IMG/VR virus record: IMGVR_UViG_3300030090_002998
Coordinates: 1-47,552 of that record
Reading direction: 5' to 3' (one strand)
Origin: a virus
DNA: 47,552 bases
Positions within the stretch are counted from its first letter, which is position 1. The number at the start of each line of letters is the position of its first letter. Below are positions 16,154-24,116 of the stretch, in pieces. A model generated the notes under the pieces. The model was given only the letters and a program-made list of their open reading frames with translations, did no database searches and was not told the origin of the DNA. The position numbers and the translations under genes are program-made.

Positions 16154-16876
16154 TTAGTATTCACCTTCGTATAATCCTCTATTTTTCATATACTGATAAA
16201 TTAGATAAGGTGTCATAGCAGCCATAGCATACGTAGGCAATCCAACAAACGGTCTTAACCTCATAAGAGCTTGACCTAGTTTGCTGGTTTTTGTACCTAA
16301 TACCGCAGGCTTAGATGCCATTTGTTTTTTTAAAATATTTGATCCCCTTCTAGATGCATCTATTTCTTCTATTAACGTAGGAACTTGCATCGCTCCTGCT
16401 ACAATAGAATTTCTTCTTGCTTCTTGTTCATTATCGGTAAGAATAGGTGCAAGTACTCCAAAGTTTGCAGCAATTCTTCCTGCAGCAGAAAATGGAGCAA
16501 GTGTTTTACGATACAATGGATTTTTGTATTGTTCAGCATGTCCCAATTCATGTGCTAAAAAACCATAATTTCCTTTAGGTGCATTGACTGTATTGGAACG
16601 AGGATGATACGCAGCTCCAAATGCTGACAAATCAAACGGAGCTTTAAAACCCATTTTGCTAAATGCTTTATTTACATCTACGTTGTTTATTGTAAGACGT
16701 GGATCTTTTGTCATAGCATCTCTAGCTAATGCTGAAGCAAGTCCTTGATTCACTCCACCCATTTTACCCATTTGAGACATGTATAATAAATTTGCACCCA
16801 TTATGCCTGTCATAGGCACTCCAGATTCTATGTATCTTCTAAAGTCTCTGTTTCCGTCTTCGTGATATGTTGCCAT
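16154..16876 (-). CDS. HELGH zinc metallopeptidase-like virion protein
   Basis: 240 aa. The sequence FLAHELGHAEQYKNP gives a HExxH zinc site (H109, E110, H113), and an ExxA-type element near residues 150-155 (NEQEARR) could give the third ligand as in gluzincins. Two later hydrophobic stretches (around 137-146 and 213-230) could touch membrane. The gene lies between portal and scaffold, abutting the 98-aa gene by one shared base. Possible jobs: prohead maturation or cell-envelope entry. The motif is clear; the substrate is unknown. Confidence 0.7.
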   Translation of the reverse strand: MATYHEDGNRDFRRYIESGVPMTGIMGANLLYMSQMGKMGGVNQGLASALARDAMTKDPRLTINNVDVNKAFSKMGFKAPFDLSAFGAAYHPRSNTVNAPKGNYGFLAHELGHAEQYKNPLYRKTLAPFSAAGRIAANFGVLAPILTDNEQEARRNSIVAGAMQVPTLIEEIDASRRGSNILKKQMASKPAVLGTKTSKLGQALMRLRPFVGLPTYAMAAMTPYLIYQYMKNRGLYEGEY

Positions 16877-17172
16877 TATTTATCCAATCCATGTCTTTTT
16901 AATTTTTCCATTATTTCTTCATCTGTATCAGCAAATTGCCAACCTTTGTCGTTTTTTCTATATTTTTTAATAATTTGCATTTTATCTAATGGATCTTGAG
17001 CATTAACAAATTCTTTAAAACCTTCATCGTTTTCTACATAATGATCTACTAAACCACCACTAAGCATTTTCATAAAAGCACCTGTTGTACCTCCACCCAT
17101 CATGTTATGCCATACATAAGCACTATCTCTCATATACTTTCCTAATGCTTCGCTATTAACTTGGTCATTCAT
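16876..17172 (-). CDS. Small hypothetical protein between portal and zincin
   Basis: 98 aa with a Gly/Met-rich patch (WHNMMGGGTTGAFMKMLSGG) and a charged C-terminus. It shares single-base overlaps with both neighbours, so it is translationally coupled to the portal. No family recognised; a portal-associated or morphogenesis role is likely only by position. Confidence 0.6.
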   Translation of the reverse strand: MNDQVNSEALGKYMRDSAYVWHNMMGGGTTGAFMKMLSGGLVDHYVENDEGFKEFVNAQDPLDKMQIIKKYRKNDKGWQFADTDEEIMEKLKRHGLDK

Positions 17173-19391
17173 TATTCATCCAACATTAACATTTCTTCAT
17201 TCATTTCTCTGGTAGGATTTGGCTGGTTAAACTCCTGTATATCCTGTTTGGCCATCTTTAACTCATCGGATAAACGACTCTTGTATAACTGGGATGCCAT
17301 TTCCACTTTAGCTTCTGCTTTAGCCAGTTTCTTTTCAAATTCTTTTACTTCTACACGTTTACGATCATGTAACGATTCTCTCTGTGCCGTTTGTAAGTCC
17401 CCTTTAAGCTTTTTAATCTCATCCGTTTGTGCCTGGATTTGACTTTGCATTTGTTGCATTTGACCTGCTCGTTCCAAGACTCCTTCCATATCTGCAACAT
17501 CGGTTTGCTTTAATACTTCCAACTGATCTATTAGACCTGCCTGATAAAGCTGCATATAGTACTCAAATCGAGCGAATCTATTGGAAGGCAACGTAGACCC
17601 TGATAAAACAACAACATCGTATTTTCCGACCGTTATATCGTTTACTTTCCCCATTAGGTTTCCTACGTCATCATAGATAGGACTATTAATCTCCATTTCC
17701 AAAGGTCTATTGTTCGGTTGCATCAGTCTCAATACTTTCTGATCGGTATATACATATTGCACCAATCCTACTACTACCTTTGCCAATTGATTTAAGCATT
17801 CTTCTACATCATCTCGTTTGGATTTAATTCGTCTTTGTCCAAATTCATCCAAAGCTACCGTTCCTTTAAATGTCTGTGGTGCTGATCCTATATCTCCCTG
17901 CATCAAAGCATAAATACCAAGGATTCTTTCAATATCTGCTTTGGCATCTGCTTCGTTTTTATATAATTCATTTGGTAAGGGTACAGGGCCAGCTACAATC
18001 GGTTGACCTAATTCAGGATCAAACTCAATAACGGCTGTACCTGCTTTTCCCCATTCTGCTTCCAAATGAGCTTTGTCCATACTACCACGAGGAATTAAGA
18101 GTTTTACATTTGTAGAACTCGATGCATGTGCTACAATTAGGGAACGTATCTTATTGATATACTCCTGTAGTCCTTTTACCAGTCTTACGTCACTTAACGG
18201 ATATGGATTACGGTTAAAACCGTTCATAAAAGGAACAATTGGATACTCCTCAATAGGGAGCACCACACTAAACAACTCTACATCTCCAACACTTACAATC
18301 TGCTGGATTTGTGTTAATTCTATTTCATTGACTAAAATACCACCATCATCAATCAAATGCTTTTTGGTCAGTATATCAATGGTAGATGTACTATTGGGAA
18401 TAGAACCTGCATGCTCTTCCCCTGCCATAGGAGTGGGTTGCCCTGTATTCATATCCATCATTAAGTGATATGTAGTACCTATTTTTTCTGCTATCTGCAT
18501 ATACACACTAACACTTTTCTTATCTGTGTATACCGATTGACCTTCTGCATTGGTTAAGATTACAATAGGCTCTTTCGTGTACTCTTCGTACTCTACTTGA
18601 TTCAATACTTTCTGTTCATCACTTAAAGGATCGTATATTTTAAAATAAGGATCTTTTACCTTGGTATATCGTTCAAACAATTCCAATTCTCTTTCCCCTG
18701 TAATAGAACTCCCTGTCATTCTGCGTTTCATAGTAACGTCTTCGTTACGAAGTCCATATCGTGATCCTGCATCCATATTGATATGACTGGTTTCTGCTGC
18801 TTGTTTTATCTGTTCTGCAAATTCAGGGTAATACTCAATCAAATGAGCTTCCGATACTAGCTTTCCAACGATCATATGTGCAGCATCTCTGCAAAAAGGA
18901 TCTTTGGAGGTAGGATCAATAAAAAGTTCTAATGGGTCTATAGATGTAAGCTTGACCTCACCAGATCCAAAATCTGCATCTGGGTCGATGTGTGCCATCA
19001 TTACCCCCATTCCCTTAACATAGTAATCGTCTATTGCTTGTTTCAGTTCTACATTCCCATTAGAATTATCCCATATATAGGCCATAATATCTGAAAACAT
19101 TCTACCGACCTTTGCATCGCTAGTCTCTCTAGCAGTCGATTGGAATTTAGGGGAGTTTGCAGTCAGCATTGCCTTGGCTTGCTCTACTGCTGAATATACT
19201 ACATTTACAACCAACGGCTCTTGTGCTCTTTGTCGTAAGGCACGTACCTGATCGTCTGTCCATTGTTTGCCGTTACGAAACTCATTATCTTCTACAGCTT
19301 GTTTTGCCCAATTCTGTCTGGCAGAGCTGTAATCAGATAATAAATCTTGTGTTAGTTGTACTTCATCGGTCTTAACGGTATTCTTATGCAT
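17172..19391 (-). CDS. Portal protein (P22-like)
   Basis: 739 aa, the large size class of P22-type portals. The N-terminal part has 'W..QAVEDNEFRNGKQW', then PLVVNVVYSAVEQAKAML and a CRDAAHMIVGKLVSEAHLIE segment, all typical of this family; the central ASSSTNVKLLIPRG region and 'LMQGDIGSAPQTFKGTVALD' follow. A long coiled coil (about residues 635-715) forms a C-terminal barrel. It forms the dodecameric DNA channel and binds terminase. The upstream 52-base gap has no clear ribosome site, so translation may start poorly or elsewhere. Confidence 0.88.
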   Translation of the reverse strand: MHKNTVKTDEVQLTQDLLSDYSSARQNWAKQAVEDNEFRNGKQWTDDQVRALRQRAQEPLVVNVVYSAVEQAKAMLTANSPKFQSTARETSDAKVGRMFSDIMAYIWDNSNGNVELKQAIDDYYVKGMGVMMAHIDPDADFGSGEVKLTSIDPLELFIDPTSKDPFCRDAAHMIVGKLVSEAHLIEYYPEFAEQIKQAAETSHINMDAGSRYGLRNEDVTMKRRMTGSSITGERELELFERYTKVKDPYFKIYDPLSDEQKVLNQVEYEEYTKEPIVILTNAEGQSVYTDKKSVSVYMQIAEKIGTTYHLMMDMNTGQPTPMAGEEHAGSIPNSTSTIDILTKKHLIDDGGILVNEIELTQIQQIVSVGDVELFSVVLPIEEYPIVPFMNGFNRNPYPLSDVRLVKGLQEYINKIRSLIVAHASSSTNVKLLIPRGSMDKAHLEAEWGKAGTAVIEFDPELGQPIVAGPVPLPNELYKNEADAKADIERILGIYALMQGDIGSAPQTFKGTVALDEFGQRRIKSKRDDVEECLNQLAKVVVGLVQYVYTDQKVLRLMQPNNRPLEMEINSPIYDDVGNLMGKVNDITVGKYDVVVLSGSTLPSNRFARFEYYMQLYQAGLIDQLEVLKQTDVADMEGVLERAGQMQQMQSQIQAQTDEIKKLKGDLQTAQRESLHDRKRVEVKEFEKKLAKAEAKVEMASQLYKSRLSDELKMAKQDIQEFNQPNPTREMNEEMLMLDE

Positions 19392-19443
19392 GCAAAAAGG
19401 GGTTTTGGTGTGTTAAACGTCTACTTTAATTAAAAGTTCCATA

Positions 19444-20919
19444 TTATGCTATCTTCCAACTTATATCATCTTCAATGTATTCTTGATAAGATGATTGTTT
19501 TACTGTGCGTGTTTCTTTGTGTACAGGTGCAAAACATTTTTTGGTTGCATAGAACAATCCATCCAATAAATCATCATGTTTTCCTCTAGGGTATAACAGC
19601 AACTCATCTTTCAATTCTTCCATCGTTTCCAGCATATACATTTTCTTTTGAGCAAAGTAGGGTTGCATGGTTTCCAGTCTAGAGGATTTGCTGGTTCTAG
19701 GACTTTCTTTAATTTCCAATCCAGAAATAAATATCTTTTCTTCATCACAGCGTTGTCGTAAGTATTCTCGTAGCATTTCCTGATAGCCTACACTCTCTAC
19801 TCGTACTTTGACAGGTTTAAACATTTTAAAATACTCTATAATGTTTTCTGCAAGTTGCATGGGAGTTGCCCTATTACGGTAATACTGGAGAATATACCTG
19901 TTGTTGTTTTCGTCTACCGCTACTGGCATAATTACAGAGTAATCTGCTGTCTTACGGACTGAAGAAGCAGGATCAACTCCCATAAACACATTGACAGGTA
20001 TGGTTTTGTCTTTATTTTTTAAATAATGATACCCATCGCTGTCGATTTCTAATTCATAGTCATGGTATTGGATATAATCCAGTTTAAACAACTGATCTTC
20101 ATCTCCAATAATCTGGCACATATACTCTCTGTAGAATACAGAGCTACGTCCTATGGACTCTAATTCTTCTTTTTTTTGTATTAATTTTTTTATAGGCTGC
20201 CATTCTTCCCATAATGCTTTATTTTTTACAATGCTGGGACTAAAATGCATATTGTGCCATCCCTTCATTTCTTTTAGTATTTCTACCATACATCGTTGAT
20301 GTTGTGGTGTACCAATAACAATAATCTTACCTTTTTTAGGGTCTAGGGAGGGAACAGCACTCTGTAATAGCCATCGTAGATTGGCTTCCATAGCTTCAGC
20401 GGTCTTCGTATTATTCTCATCTTCAGGATCGTCTACAATAATCAGCGTTGGTCTTTGACTTCCCACCTTAATTCCACGTAACTGTTGACCTGTACCTTTG
20501 CATATAATCATGGAACCGTCTTTCAATTCAACTTCGCTTTTTGCCCACTGCCGTGCACTGTGCTGTCCCCAATATCCGTATATTTGACGAAAGGTTGTAC
20601 TGTACTCTATCGTGTCTTTAATTGTACCCAAAAGCTTAATAGCATGATCCTGCGTTCTGGATACCAATACAATAAGTTTTGCTCCACTATGGTTCATGAT
20701 GTGGTAAAGGGGATACACACCACCGACTATAGAAGACTTAGCATGACCACGTGGAGCGATAATATTAATTTGTTTGTTGTCTTCTTTTAATAAAGCATCT
20801 GCTATTTTATAATGAAAATCTGGGGAAGGAGCCGAAAACATGTTTGGCATAATAACCTTACCAAACATAATCATATTTTGAACAAGTTTGTCTTTTATAT
20901 ATTTTGTATGATCTTTCAA
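19444..20919 (-). CDS. terL: Terminase large subunit (TerL)
   Basis: 491 aa. The ATPase shows Walker A APRGHAKSS (residues 55-63), Walker B LIIVDDPE (159-166) and the coupling motif GTP (203-205). The RNase H-like nuclease shows D316 in FMGVDPASS, E375 in KVRVESVGYQ and D449-D453 in KHDDLLDGLFYA. It packages DNA into procapsids through the portal. The assigned start is a TTG at 20919 directly abutting the previous stop (TAATTG); the first ATG is 15 codons later, so either coupled TTG use or the internal ATG is possible. Confidence 0.93.
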   Translation of the reverse strand: MKDHTKYIKDKLVQNMIMFGKVIMPNMFSAPSPDFHYKIADALLKEDNKQINIIAPRGHAKSSIVGGVYPLYHIMNHSGAKLIVLVSRTQDHAIKLLGTIKDTIEYSTTFRQIYGYWGQHSARQWAKSEVELKDGSMIICKGTGQQLRGIKVGSQRPTLIIVDDPEDENNTKTAEAMEANLRWLLQSAVPSLDPKKGKIIVIGTPQHQRCMVEILKEMKGWHNMHFSPSIVKNKALWEEWQPIKKLIQKKEELESIGRSSVFYREYMCQIIGDEDQLFKLDYIQYHDYELEIDSDGYHYLKNKDKTIPVNVFMGVDPASSVRKTADYSVIMPVAVDENNNRYILQYYRNRATPMQLAENIIEYFKMFKPVKVRVESVGYQEMLREYLRQRCDEEKIFISGLEIKESPRTSKSSRLETMQPYFAQKKMYMLETMEELKDELLLYPRGKHDDLLDGLFYATKKCFAPVHKETRTVKQSSYQEYIEDDISWKIA

Positions 20920-21135
20920 TTAGTTCAATTGATCTCTAAAGGTTTCGTATTGATAACCTAGTGCTTCTATTTCTCGTAAAGCTTCTATAGCATAACTAGC
21001 CATCCAAGCAGAGTCTCCTTTCTGCATAATAGCCAATACATGCAATGCACGTACTGCAGCATCCAATTGCTCTGTTTTTAAAGCATTTTCCGTTACTCCT
21101 TGGTAATCTAGTTCTGGATCATGCAGGTCGTTCAT
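20920..21135 (-). CDS. Small helical protein between terminase genes
   Basis: 71 aa, acidic and helical (EQLDAAVRALHVLAIMQKGD and on). It overlaps the small-terminase candidate by 17 bases and abuts terL. No family recognised. Its placement suggests a role with the terminase complex. Confidence 0.6.
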   Translation of the reverse strand: MNDLHDPELDYQGVTENALKTEQLDAAVRALHVLAIMQKGDSAWMASYAIEALREIEALGYQYETFRDQLN

Positions 21136-21892
21136 CTTCTTCGCTCTTTCTTTGCAAGGTTAGTCGTTTATCTTCTTGTGCTATGGTATCGGCTATTTGT
21201 TTCGTGTAATCCACCTGTATTGTGTCGGTTATCATCTTTTTATTTGGCTTCATTTCCAATAAATCCATTAAATAATCGTTTGCCTTTAAAAAATTGTTTA
21301 CATCCCCCTTTTCTTCGGACATTTTTAGAGCTAATACAATATTATCTACAGCAAACTCTTTGGAAATACTCTTTTTAGCCAATATTTCTTTTAATTTTTC
21401 TTCTACCATCTTTTTTGCTACCCTTTGTTTAAGGAATCTGCGTACCGTTGCAATGGGGATTTTCTGGTCAGGTCTATATATCTTACCAAGAGTGTTGTAG
21501 TCCACTTTTCCATCTGTAAGGAGCATCTGTGCATAGGCGGTAACAGTATTTTTAGCACGTGTTGTTCCAGCTTCTTCCTGATCCCATGTACGTTTGGGGT
21601 TGGTCTTGCTATATACTCCGTATTTGTGGTTTTCTTCAAAATTTATTTTGGTAAAACGGCTAGTCCAACCCACTCCACAAGTAAGTTTGACAAATGTTTT
21701 ACATTGTCCCTGCTTATCTGTATAATCGTTTCGAGCGTAGCATACAGCCACATAATCATCATCGGTGATTGCATACTCCCCCACTTCAGCATCCTTCCAA
21801 TAGACATAATCCACTTTTTGTTGATCAGCTTGCTGTTTAGTAAGTATGTCATAATATGCTGTTTTGCCTTCAATTCTTCTTTTAATTCTCAT
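21119..21892 (-). CDS. Terminase small subunit candidate (TerS)
   Basis: 257 aa, located just before terL with one small gene between. The N-terminal 100 residues are beta-rich and unfamiliar. The C-terminal half is helical: a possible HTH (VDYNTLGKIYRPDQKIPIAT), then AKKSISKEFAVDNIVLALKM and NDYLMDLLEMKPNKKMITDT, a pattern seen at the C-terminal ends of phage small terminases. The palindrome array lies directly upstream of its ATG, which may be a packaging or regulatory site it binds. Assigned by context and composition only. Confidence 0.5.
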   Translation of the reverse strand: MRIKRRIEGKTAYYDILTKQQADQQKVDYVYWKDAEVGEYAITDDDYVAVCYARNDYTDKQGQCKTFVKLTCGVGWTSRFTKINFEENHKYGVYSKTNPKRTWDQEEAGTTRAKNTVTAYAQMLLTDGKVDYNTLGKIYRPDQKIPIATVRRFLKQRVAKKMVEEKLKEILAKKSISKEFAVDNIVLALKMSEEKGDVNNFLKANDYLMDLLEMKPNKKMITDTIQVDYTKQIADTIAQEDKRLTLQRKSEEDERPA

Positions 21893-21895
21893 TTC

Positions 21896-21983
21896 CCCTA
21901 CTATATAGTTATCATTACTATATAGTAATCCATTACTATATAGTAATTCATTACTTTATATAAATAATTACTATATGGTTAAT
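21896..21983. repeat. Array of about five 16-bp palindromes at 18-bp spacing
   Basis: Two perfect copies of the 16-bp palindrome ATTACTATATAGTAAT lie at 21914-21929 and 21932-21947. Degenerate copies lie at about 21896-21911, 21950-21965 and 21967-21983, all at a 17-18 bp period. The array sits directly upstream of the TerS candidate on the minus strand and at the end of the 71-aa gene. Period and symmetry suggest a multi-site operator, iteron-type origin or packaging initiation site. Confidence 0.85.
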
Positions 21984-22194
21984 CCATACTCTCCTTTTTT
22001 GGAGAGTATCCTAATTTTTGTGCTACTATTTTGGATATAATCTCATATTCTGCTTCCATCTGGTCAGCAGTAGCATTTTGTTTGGATACAAAATATTCAT
22101 ACTCCTCATCTGTCATTACTTTTTCGTCCCACGTACCTGTAGACAGGTTAAATACTTCGTATACTCTCTTTAATTTAGTCTTCATCTTAAGCAT
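21979..22194 (-). CDS. First gene of the leftward operon, hypothetical (71 aa)
   Basis: 71 aa, charged and helical (VMTDEEYEYFVSKQNATADQ). Codons near the 3' end form a 9-bp inverted repeat ATACTCTCC-N6-GGAGAGTAT at 21986-22009, perhaps a message hairpin before the palindrome array. Start may be the ATG at 22194 or the one nine bases later. It is the first leftward gene after the divergent gap. No family recognised. Confidence 0.6.
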   Translation of the reverse strand: MLKMKTKLKRVYEVFNLSTGTWDEKVMTDEEYEYFVSKQNATADQMEAEYEIISKIVAQKLGYSPKKESMD

Positions 22195-22336
22195 TACTTT
22201 AAGTTAATACATTTATTTAACTATCTAAAAGGTATTTAGTTCCAAGTACGTATTCAGAAAATAGCTGTAGACTGTGTGTGAGAGACACATGTTGTTACTA
22301 CCCCCCATGTTATCAGGTTGGGTTGGTTGAAAACGG

Positions 22337-22366
22337 TTGAGTTCATTGAATTAGTTTCATTACAAT
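22337..22366 (+). promoter_or_regulatory. Candidate sigma70-type early promoter
   Basis: TTGAGT, then 18 bases, then TACAAT, on the plus strand about 140 bp before the first early gene. Matches to consensus are 4 of 6 and 5 of 6. The distance leaves room for the CTGCTTCC-containing leader, which could attenuate the transcript. Confidence 0.45.
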
Positions 22367-22449
22367 GTGTCTATCGACCCAGTTACTTCTACATATACAC
22401 TCACATACAGCCACTACATATATAATCCATACTGTATGCAGGAGCACTA

Positions 22450-22480
22450 CTGCTTCCTTTATATATGGCTATGTTGCCAT
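22450..22480 (+). promoter_or_regulatory. First CTGCTTCCTTTAT motif with following hairpin
   Basis: The 13-base motif at 22450-22462 can fold with AGGAGCA just upstream (one bulged base), and a second hairpin ATGGC-TATGTT-GCCAT (22465-22480) follows. The same motif recurs in five other early gaps. Here it is upstream of all early genes, so it cannot end a preceding gene; that argues for a promoter, attenuator or antitermination role. Confidence 0.5.
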
Positions 22481-22488
22481 CACTAACC

Positions 22489-22505
22489 AATAACGTAGGA
22501 GTTAC
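22489..22505 (+). promoter_or_regulatory. Repeated leader AATAACGTAGGAGTTAC
   Basis: Exact copy of the 17-base leader, 3 bases before the ATG of the 44-aa gene. Preceded by CTAACC, also shared with 23509-23514. Confidence 0.75.
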
Positions 22506-22508
22506 ATC

Positions 22509-22643
22509 ATGAAGAGAACTAAAAAAGAAACACAACTGGTAAAAGAATACCGTAAGAAATATGGTTCTTTACCAACGGCAATCTTGTCATTGCATAGTTT
22601 AGTTAGAAGTTTAAAACAGCAAGTAGGAGTGACAAATGGATAA
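22509..22643 (+). CDS. Early small basic protein (44 aa)
   Basis: 44 codons: MKRTKKETQLVKEYRKKYGS and on. First rightward gene, behind an exact copy of the leader. Basic and helical. Its stop overlaps the next ATG by 8 bases. It should be expressed at once on infection; host-takeover function is possible but not shown by sequence. Confidence 0.65.
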   Translation: MKRTKKETQLVKEYRKKYGSLPTAILSLHSLVRSLKQQVGVTNG

Positions 22644-22842
22644 AGCTAAAGATACATTAGCATTTGTTGGCTGGTTTGCATTAGGAACTACAGCAATTGC
22701 AGTTGAAAAATGTTACCATACAGGTAAACAAATCAAATCAGAACTGGATAATAATATGCCACAAGATCTGGTTAGATATACTATTACGAACATCAAAGCA
22801 AGGATGCAACATCATGGTAAGACTACTGAATCTGTTGCATAA
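22636..22842 (+). CDS. Early small protein with hydrophobic N-terminus
   Basis: 68 aa. Residues 6-23 (DTLAFVGWFALGTTAIAV) are hydrophobic enough for a membrane span; the rest is polar and basic. The AAGTAGGAGTGACAA before the ATG, inside the previous gene, is a strong ribosome site. No family recognised. Confidence 0.6.
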   Translation: MDKAKDTLAFVGWFALGTTAIAVEKCYHTGKQIKSELDNNMPQDLVRYTITNIKARMQHHGKTTESVA

Positions 22843-22933
22843 TGCAGTCATTATCGTAATGTGTAGCTTTCTTGCTACCTCTATGATAATGGGTATCAGC
22901 TTGGTTATCTGGCTTCTCTTTGGAGTCAGATAA
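22814..22933 (+). CDS. Possible small membrane protein (39 aa)
   Basis: Frame from ATG 22814 (MVRLLNLLHNAVIIVMCSFL), highly hydrophobic with one or two possible spans and ending LLFGVR. It overlaps the 68-aa gene by 29 bases. AAGGA lies about 9 bases upstream. It fills a stretch that otherwise has no gene, but evidence is limited to hydrophobicity and the ribosome site. Confidence 0.4.
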   Translation: MVRLLNLLHNAVIIVMCSFLATSMIMGISLVIWLLFGVR

Positions 22934-22953
22934 CTATAGATCACTTACTAGGA

Positions 22954-23052
22954 CTGCTTCCTTAATATATGCCATCGTGTAGGCGGTTACACGAACCTAA
23001 AGCAAGATAGGGTACAATATCTTACCAATTCGAGAAAAATGTAGTAATTGGT
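22954..23052 (+). ncRNA. CTGCTTCC motif followed by three stacked hairpins
   Basis: After the motif CTGCTTCCTTAAT (22954-22966) three perfect stems follow in a row: TCGTGTA/TACACGA (22975-22981 with 22988-22994, loop GGCGGT), AAGATA/TATCTT (23004-23009 with 23018-23023) and ACCAATT/AATTGGT (23024-23030 with 23046-23052). The last two are directly adjacent. An outer GCAAG/CTTGC pairing (23002-23006 with 23052-23056) competes with the second stem. It is either a small RNA or a structured 5' leader of the 127-aa gene. It is not a tRNA: no acceptor stem or T-arm. Confidence 0.5.
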
Positions 23053-23085
23053 CTTGCAAATTTTAACTAACCAAAGGAGTAAACA

Positions 23086-23469
23086 ATGATAACATGTTTC
23101 GTTTGCACATTATTAGGCAAATCATCTTTAGCAACTTGTACTAAATACATAGATCTTACAATTGATACAATAGAAGAAAAAGTAAAGTCAGTATTAGTAA
23201 AAACTTATTTATTCGGATGGATAAAAATATTCAAAGACAAAAAAGTAAAAGAATATAACCATCATGAACAAAATGGTCATAAACATGTATGCAATAAATG
23301 TAGAGATGTTAAAAGCATTCATACATATCCAAACCAAGAGCCAGACATTGAAAGAGAATCAATAGTAAATACAGAATTATTAAAAGAAATGAAATGGTAT
23401 ATACAAAATGATGAAAACTGGAAATGGGAAGATATTGAAAGACATTTTGATAAACTTAAAAAAAATTAA
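23086..23469 (+). CDS. Early hypothetical protein with Cys/His cluster (127 aa)
   Basis: 127 aa. The centre has HHEQNGHKHVCNKCRDVKSIH, a possible zinc-binding cluster, after an N-terminal amphipathic region with several Cys (MITCFVCTLLGKSSLATC). The end is Lys-rich. AAAGGAG precedes the start; the 150-base gap before it contains the three-hairpin structure. No family recognised. Confidence 0.65.
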   Translation: MITCFVCTLLGKSSLATCTKYIDLTIDTIEEKVKSVLVKTYLFGWIKIFKDKKVKEYNHHEQNGHKHVCNKCRDVKSIHTYPNQEPDIERESIVNTELLKEMKWYIQNDENWKWEDIERHFDKLKKN

Positions 23470-23505
23470 GGGACAGCTTCCTTAATCTTTGGCTATTCTA
23501 GCCAA
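23465..23505 (+). terminator. Hairpin with CTTCC motif plus second hairpin
   Basis: ATTAAGGGA-CAGC-TTCCTTAAT (9 bp with one G-T pair; 23465-23473 with 23478-23486) covers the stop codon of the 127-aa gene. Its 3' arm is the variant motif CAGCTTCCTTAAT, followed by CTTT. A second stem TTGGCTA-TTC-TAGCCAA follows at 23489-23505. Terminator-like, but it is also the recurrent early-gap module. Confidence 0.55.
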
Positions 23506-23521
23506 TAACTAACCAAATAAC

Positions 23522-23538
23522 AATAACGTAGGAGTTAC
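23522..23538 (+). promoter_or_regulatory. Repeated leader AATAACGTAGGAGTTAC
   Basis: Exact copy, 2 bases before the ATG of the 108-aa gene, after CTAACCAAATAAC. Confidence 0.75.
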
Positions 23539-23540
23539 AA

Positions 23541-23867
23541 ATGAGTATACGACAAATAATAGAAAAGAAGTTCAACAAACATACATGGTTTGAGAAAACT
23601 TGGACAAATAAAGACGGAGATTTTATCAATGAAAAAGTATTAGACATTGATGAAATAGCTAACTGTACAGATGATAACGTTTTCTTTAACATGTGGACTT
23701 CTTTAAAAGAGAACGGAGATCACGAGGCAGAAGTAAATGCACAGTTAGACAAACTAGCAGAGAAGAACCTTTCACCTATCCTAAAAACTTTAAGAGAGTT
23801 TAAGGGTAAGAAAGGTATGTTTGAACGAGTCATGATAGCACGACCGTTAACCAGTACAACATCATAA
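23541..23867 (+). CDS. Early hypothetical protein (108 aa)
   Basis: 108 aa, charged, start MSIRQIIEKKFNKHTWFEKT, with an acidic central helix (ENGDHEAEVNAQLDKLAEKN) and a basic end. It is a single-gene cassette with its own leader and a strong terminator after it. No family recognised. Such isolated early genes are often host-directed; inference only. Confidence 0.65.
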   Translation: MSIRQIIEKKFNKHTWFEKTWTNKDGDFINEKVLDIDEIANCTDDNVFFNMWTSLKENGDHEAEVNAQLDKLAEKNLSPILKTLREFKGKKGMFERVMIARPLTSTTS

Positions 23868-23874
23868 CAAACAG

Positions 23875-23908
23875 AGGCTACTTGGGACATCCTGAGTAGC
23901 CTTTTTTT
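23875..23908 (+). terminator. Strong intrinsic terminator
   Basis: AGGCTACT (23875-23882) pairs perfectly with AGTAGCCT (23895-23902), followed by an unbroken T run to 23908. It ends the first early block before the HTH gene. A further small stem GGTGTG-CTT-CGCACC follows shortly after. Confidence 0.88.
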
Positions 23909-24064
23909 ACTTAAAAGGTGTGCTTCGCACCCTACTTTATTAAAACTGTAATGAAACTAAAGTTTTTCTTTAAAATAGGAGCAACAAGCACTACAAAAAG
24001 TAACAATAATGTGTAATTACATTCTTTTTAATACATATTTAGTGTAAATAAAAGAAATAAGTAA

Positions 24065-24093
24065 TTGCTAAAACTAAAGATATGCTTTATAAT
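24065..24093 (+). promoter_or_regulatory. Sigma70-type promoter of the HTH gene
   Basis: TTGCTA, then exactly 17 bases, then TATAAT, ending 23 bases before the ATG of the HTH gene, in the 250-bp gap after a strong terminator. This is the best promoter-like sequence in the window and implies transcription by host polymerase independent of the other early genes. Confidence 0.75.
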
Positions 24094-24116
24094 ATAAGGC
24101 GTATAAAAGGGGATTT

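Larger units (their letters stand above)
22195..22508. other. Divergent intergenic region, about 310 bp
   Basis: This gap separates the leftward late genes from the rightward early genes, so it should hold divergent promoters. I see a plus-strand sigma70-like promoter (22337-22366), a small hairpin TGTGT-GAGAG-ACACA, the first copy of the CTGCTTCCTTTAT motif (22450), a hairpin at 22465-22480 and the leader at 22489. No open frame of note and no convincing minus-strand promoter were found. It is the natural place for the lysis-lysogeny decision or an origin. Confidence 0.6.

Noticed and set aside
21986-22009. Intrinsic terminator for the 71-aa gene
   Set aside because: Although the 9-bp stem is perfect, it lies within codons and no T-run follows on the minus strand.
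22975-23052. Three-hairpin region as a tRNA
   Set aside because: No acceptor stem, no T-loop GTTC.A pattern and an oversized last loop.
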